This document shows, piece after piece, positions 1 through 6,278 of a DNA stretch of 6,749 nt. A program made the translations under genes and the position numbers. Position 1 is the first letter of the stretch; every line of letters starts with the position of its first letter. The notes below the pieces were generated by a model. It was not told where the DNA came from and ran no database searches. It saw only the letters and a list, made by a program, of their open reading frames with translations. This DNA is from Betaproteobacteria bacterium (GTDB lineage Bacteria; Pseudomonadota; Gammaproteobacteria; Burkholderiales; Burkholderiaceae_E), in NCBI GenBank assembly GCA_009925965.1, contig RFPW01000118.1:1-6749 (forward strand). Reading direction: 5' to 3'.

Positions 1-28
1 GGAGGGGCTCAAACTGGGCGCACGTCAT
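1..28 (-). CDS. 5' fragment of a gene after lolB, probably ispE
   Basis: An ATG at 28-26 opens a frame that runs off the left edge, giving MTCAQFEPL and then the window end. An in-frame TAA lies one codon before this ATG, so the frame cannot start earlier. No clear Shine-Dalgarno precedes it, which weakens the call. In many gammaproteobacteria the gene after lolB is ispE (4-diphosphocytidyl-2-C-methyl-D-erythritol kinase, isoprenoid MEP pathway). That assignment rests on gene order alone, because nine residues cannot show a GHMP-kinase motif. It lies 38 bp downstream of lolB on the same strand and could share its transcript. Confidence 0.35.
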
Positions 29-42
29 GGCTTACTGGCGAA

Positions 43-58
43 GAATGGCGGAATGGCG
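43..58. repeat. Perfect 8-bp tandem duplication (GAATGGCG x2)
   Basis: The unit GAATGGCG occurs twice back to back in the 38-bp gap between the lolB stop and the next ATG. It is short and may be chance or a small slippage duplication. No function is assigned. Confidence 0.6.
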
Positions 59-66
59 TAGGGCGT

Positions 67-648
67 TCAGGGGTCCAAAAGCAGTCGCACGCGAACCCGG
101 CGCTCGGGCATGAGTGCAGGGCTAGGGTTCGAATCGACCGGCCATTCAAAGGCCCATCGCCGCGGCGGGTCGATCCGAATTCTCCATTCGGAGTCGATCG
201 CGGATCGGGGCGTTCCATCTGATGCTCGCTCCGTCACCAGGGCGAATTCGCCATCGAGCCAACGCTCCATTTGCGTGACCGGGAGCCGCCAACCCAGCGC
301 GCGCGTCATGAGTTCATTTGCATCCTCGGCCAATTCGATCTGGCCATCGGCGCGCGTTAAACGGGCGCCCTCGGCGCTCATGTCCAGTCGGGCCAACACC
401 TGACCCAACGGCCCGAGCAAATCAAGCCGGCGTCTCGTCGCATAGCGCTCGAGGGTGAAACGACCACTGGCTGGGGCAAGGTCTGGCGAGCCCTCGATAG
501 CAAATCGTCCGGACCACACGCGGTCGGTGGGGCTCGCTTCAAGGGTGTTTGAAGCCGGACCCAGGCGGGCGTTTGAGCCTGGGAGTGTGCTGCAGGCTGA
601 TAGGGCAGTCAGCCAGACCACCAAAACGGCCCGGGCGCCGATCTTCAG
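67..648 (-). CDS. lolB: Outer-membrane lipoprotein LolB
   Basis: LolB is the outer-membrane-anchored receptor that takes lipoproteins from periplasmic LolA and inserts them into the inner leaflet of the outer membrane. From a CTG start the protein is 193 aa, slightly shorter than the roughly 207 aa of E. coli. Residues 2-18 form a signal peptide with K2 and R6 before a hydrophobic core. A lipobox LSAC follows, with Cys19 as the lipidation site and Ser at +2, which fits outer-membrane sorting. Family-like segments follow: WSGRFAIEG near the mature start, LGPLGQ mid-protein, and the ANELMTRALGWRLPV stretch resembling the E. coli region AEEMIGKLTGMPIPL. The start is uncertain. CTG 648-646 overlaps the upstream TGA stop as CTGA, but no ATG, GTG or TTG lies nearby with a good signal peptide. 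The alternatives are a TTG 72 bp upstream (longer n-region) and TTG/GTG codons at 624 and 621, which lose the positive charges. It is probably translationally coupled to the TPR gene. Confidence 0.88.
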   Translation of the reverse strand: MKIGARAVLVVWLTALSACSTLPGSNARLGPASNTLEASPTDRVWSGRFAIEGSPDLAPASGRFTLERYATRRRLDLLGPLGQVLARLDMSAEGARLTRADGQIELAEDANELMTRALGWRLPVTQMERWLDGEFALVTERASDGTPRSAIDSEWRIRIDPPRRWAFEWPVDSNPSPALMPERRVRVRLLLDP

Positions 649-2489
649 AGCGAAGCACCCAGGCGGTCGCGCGTCTCGCGCAGAAGTGTGTTGCTTGGGT
701 CGCGCCCGATGGCTTGATTCCAAATGGTGATGGCATCGGACCTGCGGCCCATTCGCCAGAGGACTTCGCCCAGATGGGCGCCAATTTCCGGGTCGGTCTT
801 GATTGCCCACGCGCGCTGGAGCCAATTAAGGGCTTCCTCTGTCTTACCCTGCCGGTAGGCGACCCAGCCCATGGAGTCCAGTATTTGGGGGTCTTCCGGT
901 GCCAGTTGCACCGCCCGCTCAATCAGAGTCCGGGCTTCGTCGAGCCGGACATTGCGGTCCGCGAAGGTGTAGCCGAGCGCGTTGTAGGCGTGGGCATGGT
1001 TCGGGCGCAGCACGATGAGGCGCCGCAAGTCACTTTCCATGCGATCAAGTCGGCCCAGGCGTTCGCCGAGCATGGCGCGGTCGTACAGGAGTTGGGGCTC
1101 GTCGGGCTGGGCGGCGAGGCCTGCGTCGACGACGTCGAAGGCCTCGGCGGATCGACCGTCTTCGCGCAGTAGTTCGGCGCGCGCCTGGACCACCCGGGTT
1201 CGGTCGCGCGGCGTTCTGGGTTCGGCGCCTGAGAGAAGGGCACGGCCGTCATCGGCGCGTTTGAGTCGGCCCAGCAAAATGGCCCGGTGCACCAACGCCT
1301 CAACTTGCTCGTCGCCTTCGCTGACCTGTTCGAGCCAACGCAAGGATTGTTCGGGCTGGCCCTGGTCTTCGGCCATGCGGGCCAGAAACATCCAGCCGGC
1401 GTTGCGTTCCGGGCCTGGTTCGCCGGGAAGCTCGACCCAGCGACTCATCAACTGTACCGCCTCGGCGGGGCGTTTGAGCTCCGCTGCCAGATGGGCCGCT
1501 GCAAACAGCGTCGAGGGGTCGTCGGGCTCATCCGCCAGGGTGCGGTTGAGCTGGGCGAGTGCTTCATCGAGGCGGCCATCAATGGCATAGAGCCTGGCCA
1601 GCGCGAAACGCGCTCTTGGTGCCTTTGGTTGTGCGTCCACAAAAGTACGTAGCAGTGCGATGGCTTCCAGGCGACCCGCCGTATCGACCGTAAGCACGGT
1701 GGCAGCGGTGAGTGCGACCTCTTCGGAGCCAGGTCGCAATGCGGCGGCGCTGCGGATTTCGGCGGCGGCCCGGCCCTGATTACCCGCCGCGTGGGCGAGC
1801 GTTGCGCGGGCGATCCGCGCAGCCGCTTGATCGAGGTCCAACACACTGACCCGATCGAGCAAGGCCAGGGCAGCCGAGCGGTCCGGTGCCCGCAGAAGGT
1901 TTCGGGTCAGGGGTCCGTAGCGTTCGCTCAGTTGCTCCTTCTTGCGGGCAGCCGCGAGCTGGCGCGTGATCAGGGGCTCGGCACGTTCGAGTTGGCCATT
2001 ACTGAGCCACAGGGTTTCGAGCGCCATTGCCGGCATCGTGGCCTCGGGTTCAAGTTCTAGCCAGAACTCGGCGGCTTCGATCGCGCGCCCCCCAGATCGG
2101 TCGGTGAGGGCTAATTCGGTCGCCCGTTGCGCTGCCTTGGGATCTCGGGTTTCGCGGGCCAAGGCCAACCAGGTCGCCGCCGCAGTGCCAATTTGACCCC
2201 GTTGTGCGGCGATCTCAGCGGCCAGAATCTGAAATACGCGCTGTGCCGACAGGGCATCGTTGGAACGGGCCGGCACAGTCCGAGCGCGGCTTGGTCGTGG
2301 TTTGCTGGCGGCTTCCGTGTCGGCCACGAGACGCGTGTCACGGTCCAGCTGGCTCGCGGCGATGCCGTGCGGCATCCAGCCGAACATGAGAGTGGCCATC
2401 AACATGGGTAGGTGCCAGTGTTGTCGCCAGCGTTGTTGCCAGTGTTGGCTTATCCGGTGCATCCGTTTGGGAAAATGGGCGCAAGTCAT
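645..2489 (-). CDS. Secreted tetratricopeptide repeat protein (PA4667-like, upstream of lolB)
   Basis: This 614-aa TPR protein has no assigned enzymatic role. TPR arrays are helical protein-protein interaction scaffolds, and this family sits next to lolB in many gammaproteobacteria, as PA4667 does in Pseudomonas. Residues 1-45 look like a Sec signal peptide: a basic, His/Trp-rich n-region, a hydrophobic stretch LPMLMATLMFGWM, and GIAA as a likely cleavage site. No lipobox is seen, so it is probably periplasmic. Degenerate TPR helices cover about 85-600. The best repeats are at about 295-325 (FALARLYAIDGRLDEALAQL), 500-532 (AYNALGYTFADRNVRLDEAR) and 535-568 (ILDSMGWVAYRQGKTEEALN). The conserved GAHLGEVLWRMGRRSDAI stretch at 570-587 closes the array. 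ATG 2489 is preferred, with a second in-frame ATG at 2462; neither has a clear Shine-Dalgarno. The frame stays open upstream to 2936 but runs antisense through mutM, so that extension is rejected. Its stop overlaps the lolB start. Confidence 0.87.
   Translation of the reverse strand: MTCAHFPKRMHRISQHWQQRWRQHWHLPMLMATLMFGWMPHGIAASQLDRDTRLVADTEAASKPRPSRARTVPARSNDALSAQRVFQILAAEIAAQRGQIGTAAATWLALARETRDPKAAQRATELALTDRSGGRAIEAAEFWLELEPEATMPAMALETLWLSNGQLERAEPLITRQLAAARKKEQLSERYGPLTRNLLRAPDRSAALALLDRVSVLDLDQAAARIARATLAHAAGNQGRAAAEIRSAAALRPGSEEVALTAATVLTVDTAGRLEAIALLRTFVDAQPKAPRARFALARLYAIDGRLDEALAQLNRTLADEPDDPSTLFAAAHLAAELKRPAEAVQLMSRWVELPGEPGPERNAGWMFLARMAEDQGQPEQSLRWLEQVSEGDEQVEALVHRAILLGRLKRADDGRALLSGAEPRTPRDRTRVVQARAELLREDGRSAEAFDVVDAGLAAQPDEPQLLYDRAMLGERLGRLDRMESDLRRLIVLRPNHAHAYNALGYTFADRNVRLDEARTLIERAVQLAPEDPQILDSMGWVAYRQGKTEEALNWLQRAWAIKTDPEIGAHLGEVLWRMGRRSDAITIWNQAIGRDPSNTLLRETRDRLGASL
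2413..2448. repeat. Three 12-bp tandem repeats inside the TPR signal peptide
   Basis: On the plus strand the units are TGCCAGTGTTGT, CGCCAGCGTTGT and TGCCAGTGTTGG, period 12 with only a few mismatches. Being a multiple of three, the array is in frame and encodes the WQQRWRQHW-type run in the n-region of the TPR protein. Copy-number change would lengthen or shorten the n-region by four residues without a frameshift. Confidence 0.75.
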
Positions 2490-2524
2490 CGTGGAATGGT
2501 AGGGTACACCGTTGAGTTGTCGCA
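2490..2524. promoter_or_regulatory. Divergent promoter gap between the TPR gene and mutM
   Basis: These 35 bp are the only non-coding bases between the outward-facing TPR-lolB and mutM-mutY units. For the minus strand a sigma70-like pair can be drawn: TTGCGA (complement of 2520-2525) and TACCAT (complement of 2496-2501), each 4/6 to consensus with an 18-bp spacer. It would start transcription near 2489, at or next to the TPR ATG. That would make a leaderless message or favour the internal ATG at 2462. For the plus strand only a weak extended -10 (TGG then TAGGGT, 2500-2505) is seen, with no convincing -35. The assignments are by eye; that promoters lie here or overlap the coding ends follows from the gene layout. 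Confidence 0.35.
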
Positions 2525-3352
2525 ATGCCTGAGCTTCCTGAGGTTGAAACCGTTCGTCGTGGTTTGGCACCACACATGACGTCTCGCGTTGTTCGAGAAG
2601 TGTGTGTGCGGGTGCCGGCATTGCGCTGGCCGATTCCGGCGGATTTATCAGAGTGTATCCGGGGCGAGCGGGTGCATCAGGTTCGGCGGCGAGGCAAATA
2701 CCTCCTGTTCGAATTTTCATCCGGATGGATGGTGATCCATCTCGGGATGTCGGGGAGTTTGCGCTGGGTTGACGCTCAAATTCCCGTGCGTAAGCACGAC
2801 CATCTAGACCTCGTTTTCGATCACGGTCTTTTGCGCTTGCACGATCCAAGGCGGTTCGGCGCCGTGCTTTGGCATGACCGCATTGCAGGGCCTGTGGAGG
2901 CGCATCCGCTCCTGGCGAGGTTGGGGCTGGAGCCACTCAGCACGCCGGCCGAACAGATCGGGCAGCGCCTCTATGCTGGGACGCGCGACCGCCGTAGTTC
3001 GATCAAGGCCGTCCTGCTGGCGGGGGACCTGGTCGTGGGCGCCGGCAATATCTACGCCTGTGAAAGTCTTTATCGGGCGCAGATTCATCCGGCGACGCGG
3101 GGCGGGCGTATTAGTCTGTCGCGCTGTCAAAGGCTGGCGGTGGCTGTGCGCGATACCTTGTCGGATGCACTGGCCCGCGGTGGCACCACCCTTAAAGATT
3201 TTGTCGGTAGCGACGGCGCGAGCGGCTATTTTCAGATCGATGCCTTGGTCTACGGCCGCGAAGGGCAGGCTTGCCGGCGCTGCGCAGGGACGATCCGGCG
3301 CGTTGTTCAGCAGCAGCGCGCCAGTTTTTATTGCCCGGGTTGTCAGCACTGA
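2525..3352 (+). CDS. mutM: Formamidopyrimidine-DNA glycosylase (Fpg/MutM)
   Basis: A bifunctional base-excision repair enzyme that removes 8-oxoguanine and formamidopyrimidines from DNA opposite C and nicks the abasic site by beta,delta-elimination. The 275-aa length is normal (E. coli about 269). The start is fixed by MPELPEVETVRRGL: after Met removal the N-terminal Pro is the catalytic nucleophile and the next Glu is essential. Other family marks are K58 in RRGKYL (the conserved active-site Lys), IHLGMSGSLR at 71-80, and DPRRFG at 107-112, which holds the Arg and Phe that fill the gap left by the flipped base. VVGAGNIYACESL at 170-182 belongs to the H2TH domain, followed by GGTTLKDFVGSDG. 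The C-terminal zinc finger is C250-X2-C253 and C270-X2-C273. GAGNIYACE differs slightly from the E. coli GVGNIYASE. No strong Shine-Dalgarno precedes the ATG. The stop shares its last base with the mutY start. Confidence 0.97.
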   Translation: MPELPEVETVRRGLAPHMTSRVVREVCVRVPALRWPIPADLSECIRGERVHQVRRRGKYLLFEFSSGWMVIHLGMSGSLRWVDAQIPVRKHDHLDLVFDHGLLRLHDPRRFGAVLWHDRIAGPVEAHPLLARLGLEPLSTPAEQIGQRLYAGTRDRRSSIKAVLLAGDLVVGAGNIYACESLYRAQIHPATRGGRISLSRCQRLAVAVRDTLSDALARGGTTLKDFVGSDGASGYFQIDALVYGREGQACRRCAGTIRRVVQQQRASFYCPGCQH

Positions 3353-4443
3353 TGCCGCACTCGAGTTCCGCGAGCCTTGTCCCGGCGTTCGATCGCGGAG
3401 GGTTCGCCGACCGCGTTATCCGTTGGCAGTTGCGCAGTGGTCGCCACTCTCTGCCGTGGCAGGCAACTCAGGACGCGTATCGGATTTGGCTCTCGGAGAT
3501 CATGTTGCAGCAGACCCAAGTGGTCGCGGTGCTCAACTATTACTCACGTTTTCTCGAGCGTTTCCCGACATTGTCGGTGTTGGCTGCGGCGACGCTCGAT
3601 GAGGTCATGCCGTTTTGGGCGGGCCTTGGTTACTACAGTCGAGCGCGAAACCTTTGGGCCTGTGCACGCGAAATTCAGGTGCGTTACGGGGGGCAGTTCC
3701 CATCAGACCCGGCTTTGTTGGAGGCGCTGCCGGGGATTGGGCGCTCGACCGCAGGTGCAATTGCGGCGTTGGCCTTCGGGCGGCGGGCGGCAATCCTCGA
3801 TGGCAATGTGCGCCGAGTCTTGAGTCGGGTGTTTGGCATCGAGGGGGACCTGACCCAGGGAACGGTTTTGCGTGAAGCTTGGTCGCTGGCGGAGGACCTG
3901 TTGCCGCGGGGCGACGGGATCGGTCCCTACACGCAAGGTTTGATGGATCTGGGCGCGACCGTCTGTACTCGCGCTCGACCCCGCTGTGAGGCCTGCCCCC
4001 TGGCCAGTGACTGTATTGCCCGGATCGAGGATCGGATCCGAGATTTGCCGCAGGCGCGCCGACGCGCGGCTCGGCCAACACGTGAACAACGCTGGCTGGT
4101 TTTGCGGCAGGCGTCATCCATCTGGCTTGAACGTCGTCCGGAGCGCGGCATCTGGGGCGGGCTTTGGTCGTTGCCCGAACTCGAACTCTGCGCCGATGTG
4201 ATGCAGTCCATCCGCCATCGGGGGCTCAATCCAAAGGGCCTTCAGGATTTGCCGGTCATCGAACACGGGTTCACCCATTTTGTGTTGCGGGCCTATCCGA
4301 TTGAGGTGGAGGTGCAAGGCGGCTCGCCGGACTATGCAGTCCAAACGGCGCCCCCCCATGGCCAGTGGCTGGACTTGGACGAAGCCACTTCGAAGGCTTT
4401 GCCTAAACCTGTGGCTGACCTTCTGCGGACACTCTGCAAGTAA
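3352..4443 (+). CDS. mutY: A/G-specific adenine DNA glycosylase MutY
   Basis: MutY excises adenine mispaired with 8-oxoguanine (or G), preventing G:C to T:A transversions. The 363-aa protein shows the full layout. LPWQ at 34-37 leads to catalytic Glu49 in WLSEIMLQQTQV, and GLGYYSRARN at 91-100 contains the conserved Tyr95. The helix-hairpin-helix LPGIGRSTAGAI is at 126-137, with catalytic Asp150 in LDGNV. The [4Fe-4S] cluster cysteines are C205-X6-C212-X2-C215-X5-C221. The C-terminal Nudix-like domain that recognises 8-oxoG includes GIWGGLWSLPEL (266-277) and HGFTHF (305-310). The ATG at 3352 overlaps the mutM TGA by one base (TGATG), implying translational coupling. An in-frame ATG at 3271 lies deep in mutM and would add a 27-residue tail unlike the family. 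yggX, a common mutY neighbour, does not follow here; the next gene is convergent rapZ with no gap. Confidence 0.97.
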   Translation: MPHSSSASLVPAFDRGGFADRVIRWQLRSGRHSLPWQATQDAYRIWLSEIMLQQTQVVAVLNYYSRFLERFPTLSVLAAATLDEVMPFWAGLGYYSRARNLWACAREIQVRYGGQFPSDPALLEALPGIGRSTAGAIAALAFGRRAAILDGNVRRVLSRVFGIEGDLTQGTVLREAWSLAEDLLPRGDGIGPYTQGLMDLGATVCTRARPRCEACPLASDCIARIEDRIRDLPQARRRAARPTREQRWLVLRQASSIWLERRPERGIWGGLWSLPELELCADVMQSIRHRGLNPKGLQDLPVIEHGFTHFVLRAYPIEVEVQGGSPDYAVQTAPPHGQWLDLDEATSKALPKPVADLLRTLCK

Positions 4444-5343
4444 TCAGGCAGCCCCGCGAATGGCCAGGGACCTGTGGCGAATCAGGACCTGGTCCTGACG
4501 CCGAAAACGTTTGGCGATTTCTTCGACCAGATAAACCGAGCGATGTTGCCCGCCGGTACACCCGATGGCTACGGTGAGATAGCTCCGGTGCTCGCGCAGG
4601 TAATGGGGCAGCCACCGGTGCAGGTAGCCGTTGATGTCATCGATCATGGCCAACACGGCGGGCTCTGCATGCAGGTACTCGGCCACTGCGGGGTCGAGTC
4701 CGGTCTGATGTTTGAGCTCGGGCACGTAGTGCGGATTGGGCAGGCAGCGGGCGTCGAAGACCAGATCGGCATCGAGCGGAATGCCATGCTTAAAACCAAA
4801 AGACACGAAAGAAAGCGTCAGCAGCCGGTGGTCGGCCCCCACCACTTCCCGAATCCATTGGCGTAAGGTATTCGCTGGGAGGTCGCTGGTGTCCAGAACA
4901 ATCCCCGCCTCATCGATCAGGGACATCAGCTCGCGCTCCTGTTCGATCGACTCGATCAGGGTGGGTTCCACGCCGTTCTGCGCCTGGAGCCGGAAGGCAA
5001 GGGGGTGACGCCTGCGGGTTTCCGAAAAACGCTGAACCAGGGTGTCCGTTCTCGCATTCAGAAATATCACCTTGACGTCATGGCCCTGATTGGAAAAAGC
5101 CGCGATGTGATCGCGCAGTTCTTCGGGCGAATCGTCCGTGCGCACGTCGATCGCTACCGCAACCCGGTTGATCCCCCGAGTCGCCATCAAGGGGGGGATT
5201 TCGCTCAGAAAACGCCCTGGCAGATTGTCGATACAAAAATAGCCTTCGTCTTCGAGCAAACGAAGCGCGACCGACTTGCCCGAACCAGAAATTCCGGTAA
5301 TCAGGATCAGTTGGAGTCGCACGGGCGCAGGCTCAATCGTCAA
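4444..5343 (-). CDS. rapZ: RNase adapter / nucleotide-binding protein RapZ (YvcJ family)
   Basis: In E. coli RapZ binds the sRNA GlmZ and presents it to RNase E, tuning GlmS (glucosamine-6-phosphate synthase); in other bacteria the family binds ATP/GTP with roles less defined. This 299-aa protein (E. coli 284) has Walker A GISGSGKS at 17-24, CIDNLP at 37-42, and AIDVR at 64-68 as the likely Walker B region. SFGFKHGIPLDAD lies in the C-terminal half, followed by DARCLPNPHY. The C-terminal signature GCTGGQHRSVY is at 261-271. The frame is open for 67 more codons upstream, but those overlap hprK. The chosen start is TTG 5343-5341, preceded by GGGAG with 6-nt spacing. A GTG seven codons later lacks such a site. 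The start overlaps the hprK end by 11 bp, so it is likely co-translated. The stop codon directly abuts the convergent mutY stop. E. coli RapZ lies downstream of ptsN as well. Confidence 0.96.
   Translation of the reverse strand: MTIEPAPVRLQLILITGISGSGKSVALRLLEDEGYFCIDNLPGRFLSEIPPLMATRGINRVAVAIDVRTDDSPEELRDHIAAFSNQGHDVKVIFLNARTDTLVQRFSETRRRHPLAFRLQAQNGVEPTLIESIEQERELMSLIDEAGIVLDTSDLPANTLRQWIREVVGADHRLLTLSFVSFGFKHGIPLDADLVFDARCLPNPHYVPELKHQTGLDPAVAEYLHAEPAVLAMIDDINGYLHRWLPHYLREHRSYLTVAIGCTGGQHRSVYLVEEIAKRFRRQDQVLIRHRSLAIRGAA
4482..4498. repeat. 17-bp perfect palindrome near the mutY/rapZ tail junction
   Basis: TCAGGACC-T-GGTCCTGA has perfect 8-bp arms about a single base, inside the last codons of rapZ and 39-55 nt past the mutY stop. 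As RNA it could fold on either strand as a 7-bp stem with a 3-nt loop. No T-run follows on either strand, so it is not a canonical intrinsic terminator. It may protect 3' ends, aid termination, bind a protein, or be chance. Confidence 0.5.
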
Positions 5344-6268
5344 GGGGTTCTCCCGCAATGGCTCGTCGCTGTCGCTCGGCAAATAGTTGGGTCGTTTCGA
5401 TCCCGCGCAATTGCAGGATGGTATTGCGAACCGCGGCTTCGGTGAGAACCGCGAGGTTGCGACCGGCCGCCACGGGCACGACGACCTTACGGATGGGGAC
5501 TTCGAGCACCTCCTGTGTTTGGGCTTCGAGGGGCATTCGCTCAAAATCGCCGTCGAGTGCGCCCCGGCGAACCAATTGCATGATCAGCTTGAGCCGCATG
5601 CGTCGACGCACTGCGGTCTCCCCGAAAATGGTTCGAATATCAAGCAGACCCAGTCCGCGTACCTCGAGCATGTTGCGCAACAGTTCGGGGCAGCGTCCTT
5701 CGATTGCGGCAGGTCCGACCCGCGAGAATTCAACCGCATCGTCCGCCACCAGGCCGTGGCCACGGGAAATCAGCTCCAGTCCGAGTTCGCTTTTGCCCAG
5801 TCCCGAATCCCCTGAGATCAGGACGCCCATCCCAAGGACGTCCATGAAGACCCCGTGCATGGTCGTGGTTTTGGCCAGCGCTTTGGCGAGCCAAATGCGC
5901 AGCGAATCGATCAGACGAGCGGCGGCCAGTGGCGTGCCATAAAGTGCCATGCCAGCCGCTTTGCAGGAGGCAAGCAGATCGGCCGGCGCTGTCAACTGAT
6001 CGGCAAGGATGAGCGCAGGTGGGCGCGCAGACACAAGTTCACTGAGCATTGCGACACGACGTCCAGCCGAGCAGTTGAGGTACCACTTCAGCTCGGCCGG
6101 CCCGATCACCTGGATTCTGTCGGGATGGATCAGGTTGAGGTGGCCCACGAGATCGGACGCGTCCGACGCGGTGATTTCCCGATCCGAAATTGGGGCCCCA
6201 TTGAGTTCCGTCAAGAAGAGCGTTTCGAGATTGGCCGCAATGAGCCTCTGAAAGCTGAGCGGCATCAT
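5333..6268 (-). CDS. hprK: HPr kinase/phosphorylase HprK
   Basis: HprK phosphorylates a serine of HPr-type PTS carriers with ATP and removes that phosphate by phosphorolysis. In proteobacteria it is usually tied to the regulatory nitrogen PTS rather than sugar catabolite repression. The 311-aa length is typical. The N-terminal domain is at about 1-130 and the kinase domain follows. MHGVFMDVLGMGVLISG contains conserved His138, and Walker A GDSGLGKS is at 153-160. VADDAVE at 174-180 carries the adjacent acidic pair that coordinates metal. The HprK signature EVRGLGLLDIRTIFGE at 202-217 is complete. VPVAAGRN at 264-271 matches the C-terminal flexible loop region. Two tandem ATG codons (6268, 6265) both fit; I use the first. 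It begins 10 bp after the ptsN stop and its end overlaps the rapZ start, so the three genes form one unit. No key residue appears lost, so it should be active. Confidence 0.96.
   Translation of the reverse strand: MMPLSFQRLIAANLETLFLTELNGAPISDREITASDASDLVGHLNLIHPDRIQVIGPAELKWYLNCSAGRRVAMLSELVSARPPALILADQLTAPADLLASCKAAGMALYGTPLAAARLIDSLRIWLAKALAKTTTMHGVFMDVLGMGVLISGDSGLGKSELGLELISRGHGLVADDAVEFSRVGPAAIEGRCPELLRNMLEVRGLGLLDIRTIFGETAVRRRMRLKLIMQLVRRGALDGDFERMPLEAQTQEVLEVPIRKVVVPVAAGRNLAVLTEAAVRNTILQLRGIETTQLFAERQRRAIAGEPLDD
5350..5354 (-). promoter_or_regulatory. Shine-Dalgarno of rapZ that decides a TTG start
   Basis: GGGAG on the minus strand lies 6 nt before TTG 5343-5341, inside the 3' end of hprK. 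It is the best ribosome site near the RapZ Walker A motif and supports TTG over the GTG seven codons further in. Confidence 0.6.
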
Positions 6269-6278
6269 CGAGCCCGGT

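Noticed and set aside
11..28. Near-identical 18-bp starts of the left-edge gene and the TPR gene (ATGAC, then TGCGCCCA)
   Set aside because: They match at 16 of 18 positions but diverge at once on both sides. About one such match is expected by chance across all pairs of positions.
549..1172. A 207-codon open frame on the plus strand opposite the TPR gene
   Set aside because: High GC content creates long antisense frames. It overlaps the TPR and lolB coding sequence, has no recognisable motif and no ribosome site.
2490..2936. A 149-codon N-terminal extension of the TPR reading frame
   Set aside because: It runs antisense through the well-supported 5' end of mutM, is Pro/Arg/Ala-rich with no domain, and the signal peptide only makes sense from 2489 or 2462.
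3271..3351. An earlier in-frame ATG for mutY inside mutM
   Set aside because: It would overlap the MutM zinc-finger region and add a tail not found in MutY, whereas the ATG at 3352 overlaps the mutM stop in the usual coupled manner.
4351..4357. C7 run in mutY, and a G7 run at 5191-5197 in rapZ, as possible phase-variation tracts
   Set aside because: Seven-base G or C runs are expected a few times by chance in a GC-rich window this size, and the mutY run is near the C-terminus. Too short to claim switching.
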